From: Takakia lepidozioides
Lineage: Eukaryota; Streptophyta; Takakiopsida; Takakiales; Takakiaceae
NCBI GenBank assembly: GCA_030704615.1
Contig: CM060732.1
Span: 17,856,001 to 17,920,000 of the forward strand
Direction: 5' to 3'
DNA length: 64,000 nucleotides
Numbering within the stretch: position 1 is the stretch's first letter; the number at the start of each line of letters is the position of its first letter. The translations under genes were made by a program, and so were the position numbers. Below, in pieces: positions 38,690 to 49,285 of this stretch. A model generated the notes under the pieces. That model did no database searches and was not told the DNA's origin. It saw nothing but the letters and a program-made list of their open reading frames with translations.

Positions 38690-39990
38690 CATTTTAAGAT
38701 GAGTCCCTGGCAAGCGATTCCTTCCCCGGCTCTGCAATCCCACTTGGCATCCAGCAGCACCTCACATTCCCTTGACGCCTTGTATGATTTCACGTCTTGG
38801 GGTGATTACAAATGGTATGGAATCTATTTTATCATGCCCAAATGGATTGCTTGGAGGCATGTCCTGATTCTGAAATATTGCAGGTTGGTCCTTATGCTTT
38901 GCTTGATGCATGACCCTATGCTGATAAGGTAAGGTGCTGCAATCAGTGATTCTGACCTTGTCATGACACCAGGCTCGTGACCTGCAATTTAATGATTCAT
39001 TGGCTAAGATGGCTGGATCTCGGGTGTTCAAGATGCTTGTATCCCCTACATGAACAAACCCCGCCCTCCCACCCTGTTTTATCATGACTGATTGGGTGAT
39101 GTCAATTCATGGGAAGCTATGACAAAAATGGAAATGTTAGATGGTGCCTTGTTTTGGGCTGTTTATGTCTTAAATTGACAATGACCACCTCCGCCATCAC
39201 TGTCGCGGTTCCCTTGTGCAGCAAAATTCCCTCAACTCTAAGCCACCACCATCGCCTTAAAGAGCCCGCCTAGGCGGTGTTCACATGAGCCATAAACACT
39301 CAAGGATTGGCAGCTCAAGGTATCTGCAGCACGAGCACCATCGCTCCTCCCAAGCCGCCATCGCGCGCGCTCTCACAGCGCAAAAAGAAAGACATTAGGG
39401 TTGCGCAGGGTTTTCCCCTATCTGGCCCGTCATTCATCCTTCTTAGGATGAAAAACATCCGCCAGCCTGTACGCCCAATGGACGTTGTCCGTTTCTCATT
39501 CGCGGAAGATGAAAGACATCGTGTGTTCATCCCGTCTTGAACTCCATGGATGCAGTCCGTATTTCATCTAGGTTAGATGAAAAACATCGGGGGTTTATAC
39601 CTGTCTTGCCTCGTATTTAGGTCCTGTTAGATGAGTCATTTTTTCATCCAGGTTGGATTGACTGACGGGAGTTTTGCACCTCACAGGTATTTAGTGAAGA
39701 AATGTTTCACTAGGGAAAGATTTGTATTTTGGATGAAAAAACATCCAAAATTCCCTGCAACCCAATTTTTCAATTTTCTCAATTTTCTCAAAGATGGAAG
39801 TCGGGACGACAATTCCATAAACCCAGTTTCCAGAGGGAGAGAGAGGGAGATATCATGAAACCAAAAATAAATAAAATGGGGGAGGGGGGGGGGGGGGGGT
39901 TGACCGAGCCCGTGGTGCCCAGCAGCTGCTGGTGGTGCCCCCCCCCCCCCCCCCACCTTTTTCTTTTCTCTTTGTTGCCCCCTCTCGAGA
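38690..39990 (+). mobile_element. Long interspersed repeat, rearranged copy 4
   Basis: 38750-38935 matches 12187-12315 (CACATTCCCTTGACGCCTTG; GCAGGTTGGTCCTTATG) and 39050-39185 matches 13070-13190. 39430-39655 contains TTCATCC/GGATGAAAAAC pairs, and 39840-39985 matches the GGGAGA...CTTTGTTGCCCCCTCTC module at 10310-10445. The order differs from copy 2, so it is rearranged or composite. No gene. Confidence 0.55.
39880..39956 (+). repeat. G tract / C tract with a CAGCAGCTGCTG palindrome between
   Basis: A GGGGGAGGGG...G run to about 39898 and a C run at about 39939-39953 enclose CCCAGCAGCTGCTGG. The two tracts could pair into a long hairpin; the G tract alone could form a quadruplex. Confidence 0.75.
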
Positions 39991-40083
39991 CCCCGAGCAC
40001 TTGCTGCTCTCAACCCCCGACATGCTTGGTTTTTTTTGTTTTTGATCTGGAATGTAGAGGTTGTTTCCTAATGAGGCCAACTT

Positions 40084-40876
40084 GTGGGTTTGCATGACAG
40101 GTGCCAGCTTATGGGGAAAGAGAAGAAGTCCCCTGCCCCAAAGAAAGGGGCGGACAATCCGTTTGCTCTACCGGCACATGTGACGCGCCAAGGCGTCTCA
40201 CGGTTAACCAACCTCGTCGACAGCCGCAGCCGGAGGGCTCGTCTGCCCCCCGAGGCCAGTACCCCCCTCTTGTCCACATCTTGGATGCGCCAGGGGCCGA
40301 CTCAGCCAGCTCTCCTATTCGGGAGGTTGTTGCTGTCAGTTGAGCACACCCCCGGCCACCAAGACGGGTGAAATGTACCTTGGCAAGCACATCACCATTC
40401 GGGGGCCCGGTATGGGCAACTTTTGGATGTCACCCCCATAGCGACCCCTTCCTCCGCAGCAAAGGCTGCACTTGCCAAGGCCCAATGTCAGGTTCAAGGG
40501 CCTTTGAAAGCCTCCATTGCTAGCCCAATGTTGTCGATGAGGGAGGAGGAGACGAGGAGGGCCAATGAAGTGGCCGAGATAGCGAAGCGCCTCGAAGAAG
40601 TTAAGCGGGTGAGGGCTTCTACCCTAATACGCATTTGGGGGGGGGGAGGAGGAGGAGGAGGTATGGGCCGGTTTGGAGCGGCCTAGCCAATCAGCGACGC
40701 CGCCCCTTGAGCCTGAGCGGTCAGCAAAGAAAGGCTTGGACTACGGGGCGCCGCCGCCGGCTATGCTCCACATCTAGAATCTACTTCTAGTGGCGCTCCG
40801 GGAGGGGATAGCGCAGGCACATCCGGCAACGGGGACTCCTGCCACCGGGGGTGAGTCGGACAAGCTTGCAAAGGTA
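40084..40876 (+). pseudogene. Decayed exons of an unknown gene
   Basis: Coding-like text in more than one frame: GKEKKSPAPKKGADNPFALP, then AKAALAKAQCQVQGPLKASI and REEETRRANEVAEIAKRLEE (a coil) at 40423-40620. Next, with an in-frame TAG, NLLLVALREGIAQAHPATGT...GESDKLAK before AAAG|GTACAA at 40876. GC-rich and full of frameshifts. The coil plus basic start would suit a transposon accessory protein, but no family is recognised. Confidence 0.35.
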
Positions 40877-40979
40877 CAACTGTCACACCTTGTTCCATGT
40901 TTTATCCTTTCCTTTGCATGCATGATTTTCTTTGTTGTTTGTTTCTTTTTTTGAATTTGGAGGGGTTATTTGTCTTCAG

Positions 40980-41643
40980 GAGGCAGCAACATGGTTGGCC
41001 TCATTGGTGCAGTCCGAATGAGGGAGAGCACGTGGTGTTCATGAAGGACCCAAACACCAAAGGTAAGAAGAAGAGGCCTCGACCTCCCGAGATCCCTTTT
41101 ACCATCAATGAAGGGGCTGCCGAGGAGAGAGAGAGAAAGGAGAGGGAGAAGGAGAGAGAGGAAGTAGCGGGGAAGGGGAAGCATATGGTTGTGGAGAAGG
41201 GGAAGGAAAAGAAGAAGAAGAAGAAGAAGAAGTCCCATGGAGAGGAAGGGGTGAGTGTGCATGCGGGGGAGGGCAGTGGGGTAACAAAGGAGCAGGTGAA
41301 AGAGGCTACAAAGAAGGGAGAGGGTGGGAAGAAGAACATGGCCTTGGCGATACAGGACGTGGAGTTGGCAAAGATTGTGGTGCCACCGGTGGAGGTGAAT
41401 CGCCATGGTGACCCCTGCGGTGCGTTCTGGGAGGCTATGAAGAAGCCAAACTTCGAACTCGCAATGAGGTGGTTCCCTTTGCACATCGAGTGGGCTGATC
41501 AGCACTTTGGCGCGAAGCGGGCGTATGCCCATGAGTTAGACCGCCGGTTTCCAAGCAATTGGAGTGACACAAGGGTGATGTTGTTGCTTCGCGTGCCCGG
41601 TCAAATTTGGCCTTGTTTGCGGCATCATTCTCTCCCGCAATGA
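40980..41643 (+). pseudogene. Lys/Glu-rich exon of the same decayed gene
   Basis: After acceptor GTCTTCAG (40979) the longest frame reads EHVVFMKDPNTKGKKKRPRP, a Glu/Arg/Lys region with eight Lys in a row, then HGDPCGAFWEAMKKPNFELA and EWADQHFGAKRAYAHELDRR. The frame stops at 41643, but another frame continues with SNLALFAASFSPAMSASHDT until a poly-C tract. Not recognised; probably one exon with small indels. Confidence 0.4.
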
Positions 41644-41670
41644 GTGCATCCCACGATACCTATGCCCCCG

Positions 41671-41693
41671 CCCCCCCCCCCCCCCCCCCCCCC
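41671..41693 (+). repeat. C tract of 23
   Basis: CCCCCG followed by 23 C. Homopolymers this long are unstable and error-prone in assemblies. Confidence 0.9.
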
Positions 41694-41788
41694 GATAATT
41701 AGTGAATTACACACATACGTTGCATCGAATCCACCTCATTAATGCACATGCGACAAATGGAAGGTGAAATGATTCAGGATTTGCCAAC

Positions 41789-41905
41789 CTGTGTAATTCC
41801 ATAAGGTGGTTTGGGTATGGCCCCCTTTTCCATTGCCCTCCGAATGATCTGTCTGGCACGGTACCTCCTGTCCTTCAAGTTTCGCCCCACCACCATCATT
41901 TGGCG
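41789..41905 (-). pseudogene. Isolated exon fragment
   Basis: The minus strand reads MMVVGRNLKDRRYRARQIIR, then RAMEKGAIPKPPYGITQ and a splice donor CAG|GTTGGC at 41788. Basic and helix-like; no family recognised. It may belong to a CACTA accessory gene. Confidence 0.3.
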
Positions 41906-41920
41906 GAGTCATAAAAACTG

Positions 41921-42720
41921 CACTAGGTAGACGACTACAGAGCGCTGAAATGCGTTGCAGTCATACTTTTACGACTCTGTAGTAATGGATATCACTACAT
42001 GACTTCGGAAACTTAGGGAGCATTGGTCAAACATTGTTGACCATGATGACAAGGATGGTTTATATGACTAGTGTGATACGTGTTTGACTACACGTGGACG
42101 ACGTTTCATGGAATCTGATGACTCCATTACTGAAGATGGTTTCACAGCTCTATTTATACGACTACATCACTACACATGTCATTTTGAAGGCACATATAAT
42201 GCTAATAAGGTTGCCCATTAGGTTTTAAAAAGTTAAAAAGTTGCTAATAAGGTTGTCCATTAGGTTTTAAAAAGTTAAAAAATTGCTAATAAGGTTGTCC
42301 ATTAGGGTAATCGTGAACAGAGAGGAGGGCTGGGACTTTGCATTTTTTGATCTCCTGCGCCACACCACCTAGCCGAGGGATGGAACGTGATGATAGCAGG
42401 ATATGCAGGGGGCGTGGGATGGAGGCGTTGAGCAAATGATGCAGGAAGGAGAAGAGGAGGAGGAGTCGAGATGAGGAGAAGCTCGCCGTTCTTGGGAGAG
42501 TCAGCTTGGTCTTAGCAGACGTGTTTCAATCTCTACCTACTAAGCTGCACCGTAGTGGTTCGATCTCATAGACCAATCCGACATTACCTGACTACAGACA
42601 CAAGCAGCACACACAAGAGGTCCTTTAGGTCAGGACACGAGGTCAAGGACAATGTGGTGAGGGCACCTTCTTCTTCAACCTATTTCAGCATGTGTTGCCC
42701 TCTCATCAGACTCGGCCGCA
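41921..42720 (-). mobile_element. CACTA-like subterminal region with PPR fragment, inverted relative of 7.4-8.75 kb
   Basis: Begins CACTAGGTAGACGACTACAG, a degraded CACTA start. AGTCA/TGACT and GTAGTC motifs follow to 42180, then a direct duplication of about 55 bp (TTGCTAATAAGGTTG at 42190-42300). 42335-42445 reads (plus strand) like the PPR segment IAGY...GMEA with breaks and matches the reverse complement of 8290-8410. 42490-42715 matches inverted 7680-7880. Confidence 0.55.
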
Positions 42721-43440
42721 AGATGCATATTGAATTCTGTAAGTTAGGTCGTTGGGTAGATCTGTGGTGGTTTGGAGTGACTTTGGCAAGTTACTGCCAG
42801 TCTTGCAGCAGGGAAGTATCCAAAAACATATAATAGAGGTGAGGAGAAGCTTTGGGGTGAACACTTTCCGACCCCAGTCAATGGTGGGACAATGGGGACA
42901 ATGGAGACAAAAAGCTGAATGCCTGTTGGATTACAGAGAGAAGTAGATGCATTTCAGATTGTGATAAGTAGGGTTGGGGTGTTTTGGGGAAGAACTCCAC
43001 ACCAGTATGGTTGGGGTGTTTGCTGGTAGAATTCTAGGCTGTCAGAGGCATGAAGGAGCAGGGATAGAGTGTGGGGCCAGATTCATCCAAGAGGGCTGGA
43101 TTTCAAGCTCCACATTACCTATGATTCCCTGTGGAAGGATAGCTACAAGAAACCTACATGGGTAGATGGTCAACTAGAAGCGGCAGTAGCAGCGGCACAA
43201 TTGATAAAGTCGGGCACTTCTACTGAAGGCACCTCCTTCAACACATTTCACCCTGTTTTTTCCTCTTATCAGAATCGGCCCTACATTTCCATGTTGAATT
43301 CTGCAAGTTAGCTGGTTGAGTGAATCTAGTTTGGAGTGAGTTTGACATGATACTGCCAATGTGACAACAAGAAAGGATGTAATAGAGATGAGGAGAAGCT
43401 GTGGAATGGATACTTTTGTGACATGAATGTTATACCTGGC
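42700..43440 (+). repeat. Dispersed repeat S, copy 1
   Basis: Text such as TGAATTCTGTAAGTTAGGTC, TTACTGCCAGTCTTG and CAGTCAATGGTGGGACAATG recurs at 46385-46560. 43060-43310 (GATTCATCCAAGAGGGCTGG, GGTAGATGGTCAACTAGAAG) recurs at 46740-46960. It flanks the PPR relics on both sides. No coding function. Confidence 0.65.
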
Positions 43441-45221
43441 AAGCAAGGCCTTGGCTTCATCCACAATTGCAATGGATCCTATTAGTTGATTGAGGAAGAG
43501 GTGAACCACTTATCAGTAGATAAAATGCATAAATGCCTATATAACCTGATGCACATTTAAACCTAGCACGCAAGGACTGACGTTCATCTTCCTTTGATCT
43601 CAGGAAAAATTTCTATAAGATAGACCACTCTTCTGACAACAATCCGTTCACTTAAACAAGATGTTACCCTCCCCATCATGAAGTATCTTGTCATTTCTTT
43701 CTGGTGTCCCTTGGGCCCCCTTGTCCTTCCGTGAATGTAATTTCTTTTCCTTCCTTCCATTTTGTCCCATAAGCACTTTGACCTTTCCGCGGACGTTATA
43801 AAGCACCATTTCATTTCATTTCATTTCATTCTTTCTTTCTTCCCTCTCAGTTTCTCTTGTTGTTCTGCTGTGGTTCATAGGCTCTCTTCAGGGCTCGGAT
43901 GGATGCACCTTTCTGAAACTTAGAAATCAGCTACTTATTTCTATTTTCTTCTTCCCTCTCTTCCCTTGCTCAGGCAGTCTGATTGGCAGTGTAATCACAA
44001 GTTACATCTCAGTCAGAGTGGGGCAGGAATCAATTTTCTAGCATGATGTCTATTTTAACCCTTTAAGTACACTCACGTCCTTGTAATGGATTGTCATTAG
44101 CTTTGCACAAAATCCCCAAAACTCCTCGTCCCAGAAGCTCTTTGAGATTTCCGTGGACATTATAGAGTACTATCTGATTTCTCCCTTCCTCCCGTGGATG
44201 TAAGATTCTTTCTTTCCCTTTTTATGACTCCAAATGTCTCCTTCTATAACACTTTTCAGCTTTCATCTTCCCTAGTATACCGAGTTTCACCTTGTTTGAA
44301 TTTGAGAGATTCAGATTTGAATTAACGTTTTTATGTTTTTCTTTCCATTTTGTCCCATAAGCTCTATGAGCTTTCCGTGGACGTTATAAAGCACCAATTC
44401 ATTTCCCTGCGTGATCATATAGGTAGTAGCTGACAAGGTGCCAAATTTGCTGGACTTCCACAAAGACCTGCCACACTTGGAAGCTGCAACTAAGGTGGTC
44501 TCCTTCCACCCAACTTCTTACCCATGTGTAGTTTGACAAACGTTCCCCAAAATTTCAAATATCTTTCAAGCTATGTTTGTGTTTTTGGTGCTTCTGACCT
44601 CTCCATCTCTAGTCTATCAACAAGGTTGCGAACGGGAGAAGTGAATGATAGATAGGCATTGTGAGTAATGTACATAGCCATGCCTGCATTGGGGAAAGTA
44701 GATCAAACCTAACTGGTGAGTGTTAGTTAGTTTGTTGCAGATCTAGCTGAAGCTGTTAACTGAAGATATGCAAGCTGTAAGCAATGGCTTGGAGAAGGTG
44801 AAGCAGGAACTCGCTGTCTGTGAGAATGACGGACCTGTCTCTGCTGATTTTTGCAAGGTTGAACAGGACATACCTCTCTGCTTAGCTATTGAAGAGAAAG
44901 TTATTGAGTTCACATTGAATGGAATGTTAGGAATTTGTTGTGCATGCTTCTGTCCACTAAAGTTATGGGTCTCTATCATCCATAGTTCTGGATGAGATAA
45001 TAGCAGTAATTTGTTGTACTTTGACTCAGTCTTTCTGGCTTGATGGGGTTTTACTAAGCACCAACTAGCACCTCTGGATATTTATCCCTGGTAGTTCAAT
45101 ACTATGGTTGAAAGAACCTAGTTTTAGATGAGAGAGGGTGATGCTCACTCGTGTCTCCTCTTCATGTAGATAGTCACTTCTCTGAGCTGCACAACAACAC
45201 CAAGTATAACCTTGTGATGCT
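43441..45221. other. Unassigned, with three copies of a short repeat
   Basis: TTTCCGYGGACRTTATARAG occurs near 43785, 44149 and 44370 with related flanks (CCATTTTGTCCCATAAGC at 43757 and 44346). CATTT pentamers at 43807-43832. A 75-codon frame at 44768-44995 has no motif. No gene recognised. Confidence 0.45.
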
Positions 45222-45595
45222 GCTTTTGTACAAGCCTGGCAGCCCTGGAAAAGGGCAAAGAGGTGCATGGTGACTGGAATTGTACCAAATGTCATTCTGA
45301 ACACAACCCTGGCAGCTCTGGAAAAGGGCTTGCAAAGAGGTCCATGGTGACATCGTCAGGGCTGGAATTGTACCAAATGTCATTTTGAACAATACCCTGG
45401 TGGGCATGTATGCAAAATGTGGGTGCATCGAGGAGTGTTCGACACTATGGCTGAACAAGATGTGGTGTCGTGGAGTGCGATGATTGCAGGACATGCACAG
45501 CAAGGGCGCGGGATGGAGGCTTTGGAGACCTATGAGCAAATGATGTGCGAAGGGGTGAAGCCCAACCACATCACGTTTGTGGAGCTAGTGTGATA
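45222..45595 (+). pseudogene. PPR pseudogene segment with the dimeric unit of the 197-bp satellite
   Basis: The plus strand reads ALEKGKEVHGD, GIVPNVILN, a second ALEKG...KEVHGDIVRAGIVPNVILNN, then MYAKCGCIE, VVWSAMIAGHAQQGRG-like text and KPNHITFVELV. This is one copy of the same fused double segment that makes up the array at 6421-7345, in the opposite orientation. It has several frame changes. Confidence 0.7.
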
Positions 45596-45639
45596 AGGTG
45601 ATAATGTGAGTTGGGTGTTTCCTAGAACAAATCTAGGCT

Positions 45640-45852
45640 GTTATTTGTCGGCTGCTAGCAGCACGACAAGGATGTATGCATGATTTGTGCAGAGGCGTGG
45701 ATAGCATGGAAGCAGCTGCACTGTCACATTATCCAAAGTGGATTCATGCCAAATGTTTTTCTACTCAGCACCCATGTCAAACATGTATGTTAAGTGCAGG
45801 AGCATCATGCATGCATGCTCACGAAGTTTTCAACAGAATGCCTCAATGATCT
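45640..45852 (+). pseudogene. Decayed PPR segment
   Basis: GGATTCATGCCAAATGTTTT, then ACATGTATGTTAAGTGCAGG, read like H.I.SGFMPNVFLLST...MYVKCRSI with breaks, followed by EVFNRMPQ*SLITW. It links the PPR text on either side into what was one PPR gene. Confidence 0.5.
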
Positions 45853-46245
45853 TTGATCACGTGGAATATAATGTTGGCAGGATTTACTGAGCATATTGGG
45901 TGTGGTAGGAATGCTTTGGAGACCTATGAGCAAATGCTGCACGAAGGGGTGAACCCCAACCACATCACGTTTGTTTGTGTTTGCAATGCGTGTGCATGCC
46001 TGGGAGCTCTAGAAAATGGGAAAGAGGTCCATGGTGACATTGTCAAAGCTGGAAATGTACCAGATGTCATTTTGAACACTGCCCTGGTGGACATGTATGC
46101 CAAATGTGGGTGCATTAAGGATGCAAAGGGAGTTTTCAATACTATGGATGAACGAGATGTTGTGTCATGGAACGCGATACTTGCAGGGTATGCAGAGCAG
46201 GGACATGGTATGGAGGCTTTGGAGACCTATGATCTCCTTCAATAG
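45853..46245 (+). CDS. PLS-type PPR fragment, open reading frame
   Basis: 130 codons with no break: ITWNIMLAGFTEHIGCGRNA, EQMLHEGVNPNHITFVCVCN, ACACLGALENGKEVHGDIVK, VILNTALVDMYAKCGCIKDA, FNTMDERDVVSWNAILAGYA, ending EALETYDLLQ. That is about three and a half PPR repeats of 31-36 residues in P-L-S order. Intact plant PPR proteins have 10-20 repeats plus E/DYW tails and an organelle signal; all are missing. The fragment stops where dispersed repeat S begins. It could be the remains of the progenitor of the PPR pieces elsewhere in the window. A functional gene is unlikely. Confidence 0.65.
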   Translation: MITWNIMLAGFTEHIGCGRNALETYEQMLHEGVNPNHITFVCVCNACACLGALENGKEVHGDIVKAGNVPDVILNTALVDMYAKCGCIKDAKGVFNTMDERDVVSWNAILAGYAEQGHGMEALETYDLLQ

Positions 46246-46249
46246 CACA

Positions 46250-46960
46250 GCGGCTACAAGTGGGTAGATGGTCAACTGGAAACAGCAGCGGCAACAGCAC
46301 ATTTCTTAGAACAAGGCGCTGCTACTGAAGGTACCTTCTTCAACATATTTCACCCTGTTTTCCCTTGCTATCAGAGTCATCCCTAAATTTTTATGTTGAA
46401 TTCTGCAAGTTAGCTCGTTGGTGGATCTATGGTGGGGAGTGATTTTGACATGTTACTGCCAATGTGGTCGACAGGAAAGTATCGAAGAATAGATAACATA
46501 GACTCGAGGAGAAGCTCTGGAATGAATACGTTCCCGACCTCAGTCAATGGTGGAACAATCGAGGCAAAAGGTAAATGCCTGTTGGAAGCAGACGCATAGG
46601 AACTAGTGTGATAACTAGGGTTGGGGTGTTTGCTCAAGCAATTCTAGGTTGTCATTGTCAGCTGCTAGCAGCAAGGCGAGGATGTATGCATGATTTGTGC
46701 AGGGGCATGGATAGCTGAAGGAGCAAGGATAGAGTGTGGGTCCAGATTCATCCAGGAGGGCCGGATTTTAAGCTCCAGATTACCTATGATTCCCTGTGGA
46801 AGGATAGGTACAATAAACCTGCATGGGTAGATGGTCAACTGGAAGCCGCCGCAGGCAGCGGCACAATTGATCAAATCAGGCATTGTTAATCAAGGCACCT
46901 TCTTCAACACATTTCACCCTGTTTTTTCCTCTTATCAGAATTGGCCGTATCCAGAAGTAT
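46250..46960 (+). repeat. Dispersed repeat S, copies 2 and 3
   Basis: 46250-46600 and 46700-46960 match parts of 42700-43440; both contain GGGTAGATGGTCAACTGGAA and TTCAACACATTTCACCCTG or close variants. No gene. Confidence 0.65.
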
Positions 46961-47439
46961 TGCTCTGTTTAAGAGGGTCATTGATTCAGCTAGTAGCACC
47001 AGAACAAACTAGTACTACAACAATTCAGCCTTGGTGTGGGCTTGCTTATTTTTTGCTTACTGGGCCTTTTCATGCATGAATTTTTGGACCTTGTGGCCTT
47101 TGAGGTGTCCATTGGGACATTGGTCTCATTTGGATTTTGTAATATAATTTACAGGGCGTGTATTCTCCTGTACTGGTCTATTTTGATTGTCTTGTGGTTG
47201 CTAGTATGCACGAGGGGCATTCTGTTTTTATATTGGAATTTCACCATCTAATGAAGAATTTAAATCATTTAATCTATTTTTATTTTATGTAATATTATTA
47301 AATTAAACAATACTACCATTTCATAAAATTTTCCAAGCTATTATTCATTTTTTTTAAAAATAAAATATAAGTTTAAGAATTTAAAATTACAAATATAAAC
47401 TATTAAATTATTTTCAAAGAACATTCTTGATGATACGTG
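46961..47439. other. No gene recognised; AT-rich
   Basis: 47250-47410 is very AT-rich (ATTAAATTAAACAATAC type). Nothing else is seen. Confidence 0.4.
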
Positions 47440-47898
47440 GCATAAACCCTGCTCAAACTAGAACATGTGACATTATATGACACGACATTCTTTTATCCAT
47501 ATTTTCACCATGTGTAAAGATAAGTAGTCATATATGCTAGTCATATATTCTGTCTAAGTGCCACATGTCACATCTGAAGTGCAACAGGTGTCGTGACGTG
47601 TCGCCTGCGTAGTGGTGCACGTGTTCTTCTAAAGCCTCTCCATGTAGGCAACGCTCAGCAGACAATGTAGTCATATAGTTAGTCATATGTAAGTCATAGA
47701 GTTATGACTACATCTCTCTCTTATGTATGACTCCAGGTGCCACGCACGCAGTCACGACTATGACTTGCAAAACACAATCCTAAAGACTAGTCGCTATGAC
47801 AAGGCTTTTTTCACTACAGAGTGATGTAGTCATGAACGCATATAGGACTGAAAAAATAGTCAGATGTGCAGTCATAAAAATGCTCATCTGTTGTAGTG
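47440..47898. mobile_element. CACTA-like terminus
   Basis: Ends CATCTGTTGTAGTG at 47898, the inverted form of CACTACAACAG. It contains AGTCATA/TATGACT motifs in both directions, two ACGTGTCG/CACGTGTT motifs and related ACATGTCAC motifs, like the terminus at 17174. The flanking triplets do not match those at 17174 or 41921, so the partner end is unresolved. Confidence 0.6.
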
Positions 47899-47989
47899 GA
47901 TCCAAGGGTTTTATCTTGCGATTTGTAAATCGTACTTCATTATGGATTTTGTTGTGTCTTCTTTCTGGCTCCATCATCGCGAAGAACTA

Positions 47990-48293
47990 ACTTTAATTTG
48001 TGGCATGTGTAGCAACGTGCGTTTGATAGGAAGCCATCTCCGGTAGAGTACAACTACGCCAAGGAGCATGGTTGGCAATCCCTCATGAAGAACTTGGCCA
48101 ACACGGAGGGGATGAGTGCACTATAGGGCACTAGTATGGATGAGGTCGGGTGTCATGGCCAGGGATTGGATAAAGAGCTCTGTGGGAATTAGGGGAACGC
48201 CGCCTCATTTAGGTGCTCTGGCAAAGGGCGCGGAGTCATCAGGCTCATCGGATAGCTCTGAGTCCTCTACTGAGGATGAAGATGAGGATGACT
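47990..48293 (+). pseudogene. Last exon of an unknown gene with acidic tail
   Basis: After a possible acceptor GTGTAG (48011) the text reads RAFDRKPSPVEYNYAKEHGW, QSLMKNLANTEGMSAL and a TAG at 48124. In another frame from about 48190 it reads GTPPHLGALAKGAESSGSSD, then SSESSTEDEDEDD and TAG at 48293. The acidic serine tail resembles 2-466. It may be the end of the decayed gene at 40084-41643, with 41.9-47.9 kb inserted between. Confidence 0.4.
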
Positions 48294-48479
48294 AGTCCTA
48301 GTCCATGTAGGTCCCAGGGTCAGCCTACTGAACCCTTGTGAGCTTTTCAGCTCATTTCCTGTAAATATATTTCAATCTTTCCATCTTTCATCTTATTCAT
48401 GTGTCGCACCGTCCTCACCCTCGATTCATGCTTGCGCAATTGTGTACCTGCTAAATCAGAGAAATGGAAGCTATAAGGT

Positions 48480-49285
48480 CCCCCATCCCCAAAAACAAAA
48501 CCAGGCAAAAACCAAAACCCACCCCCGATTCACCCCTAAAAATCAACCCCCAACCCCCCTCCCCCCCCACCAGGCTGCCCTCGCGAATGCAGGACGTCGC
48601 AATTGGCGACGTGTTTTTAGGGCAGGGGTCGCAAATCCCATTTGCGGGCGGCAATGCCCGACACCCCCTGCGACATGTTTTTTTTGGTCCGGGGGTTGCA
48701 AGTTGCGACGCCCTGGCGTTGCGGAGCCCGCCACCCTGCCTGCGCCACGTCTTTTATTTTTTTGATTAAATAGAAAAAAACGACGCCAGAGCGTCGCGAA
48801 AACCCACGTCCGGGCGTGGCGGAGCCCGACTTCTGCTCCTGCTGTTTTTTTTTTGCCACGCCCAATAGTCGCTTGCAGCGACGCACTGGCGTCGGTTGGC
48901 GTACCACCCGGCTTACGCCACGTGTTTTTGGGTTTTAGGATGGGACTCCCGGGCAGGTTAGAAAAAAAAAAGGATGTGACGCCGCGCCGTCGCCCCTACC
49001 AACGTCGTCGGCTGGAGGGCAGCGACGGCGAGACGTCGCTTGAAGGAGGCCCGTGCCATCGCCGTGGACGGCCCGAAAAGCGACGTCCAGCAGTTGCGGG
49101 AGTTGGGGCGGGGGCTCGCGACCCCCATACGTCGCATTTTTGCGACGTCTTTTTGGCGACGCCCATGCAACTGCCGGGCGACGGCCGGACGTCGCAAATT
49201 CGGCGCCTGCCGCGTGCTTGAAATGCGTTTTCCCAACGCTGCGGCGTAGCCCGGGCGTTGCAAAGGCCCCCCTTTTTTTGTAGTG
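48480..49285. mobile_element. GC-rich CACTA-like end with GCGACG motifs
   Basis: Ends CCCCCCTTTTTTTGTAGTG at 49285 (inverted CACTACAAAAAAAGG). The 700 bases before it hold many GCGACG/CGTCGC and GTTGC/GCAAC motifs in both orientations. It looks like the subterminal part of a second CACTA subfamily. The left end is not found. Open frames on both strands reflect high GC, not genes. 48294-48480 holds nothing clear. Confidence 0.5.

Noticed and set aside
40966-41532. Minus-strand frames rich in Leu, Pro and Phe opposite the Lys-rich exon
   Set aside because: They mirror the AAG/GAG-rich plus-strand exon; there is no motif and no splice signal.
17174-47898. A single 30.7-kb CACTA element from CACTACAACA to TGTTGTAGTG
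   Set aside because: The terminal ten bases match, but flanking triplets (ATG and GAT) differ and the next bases diverge, so the two ends were not assigned to one element.
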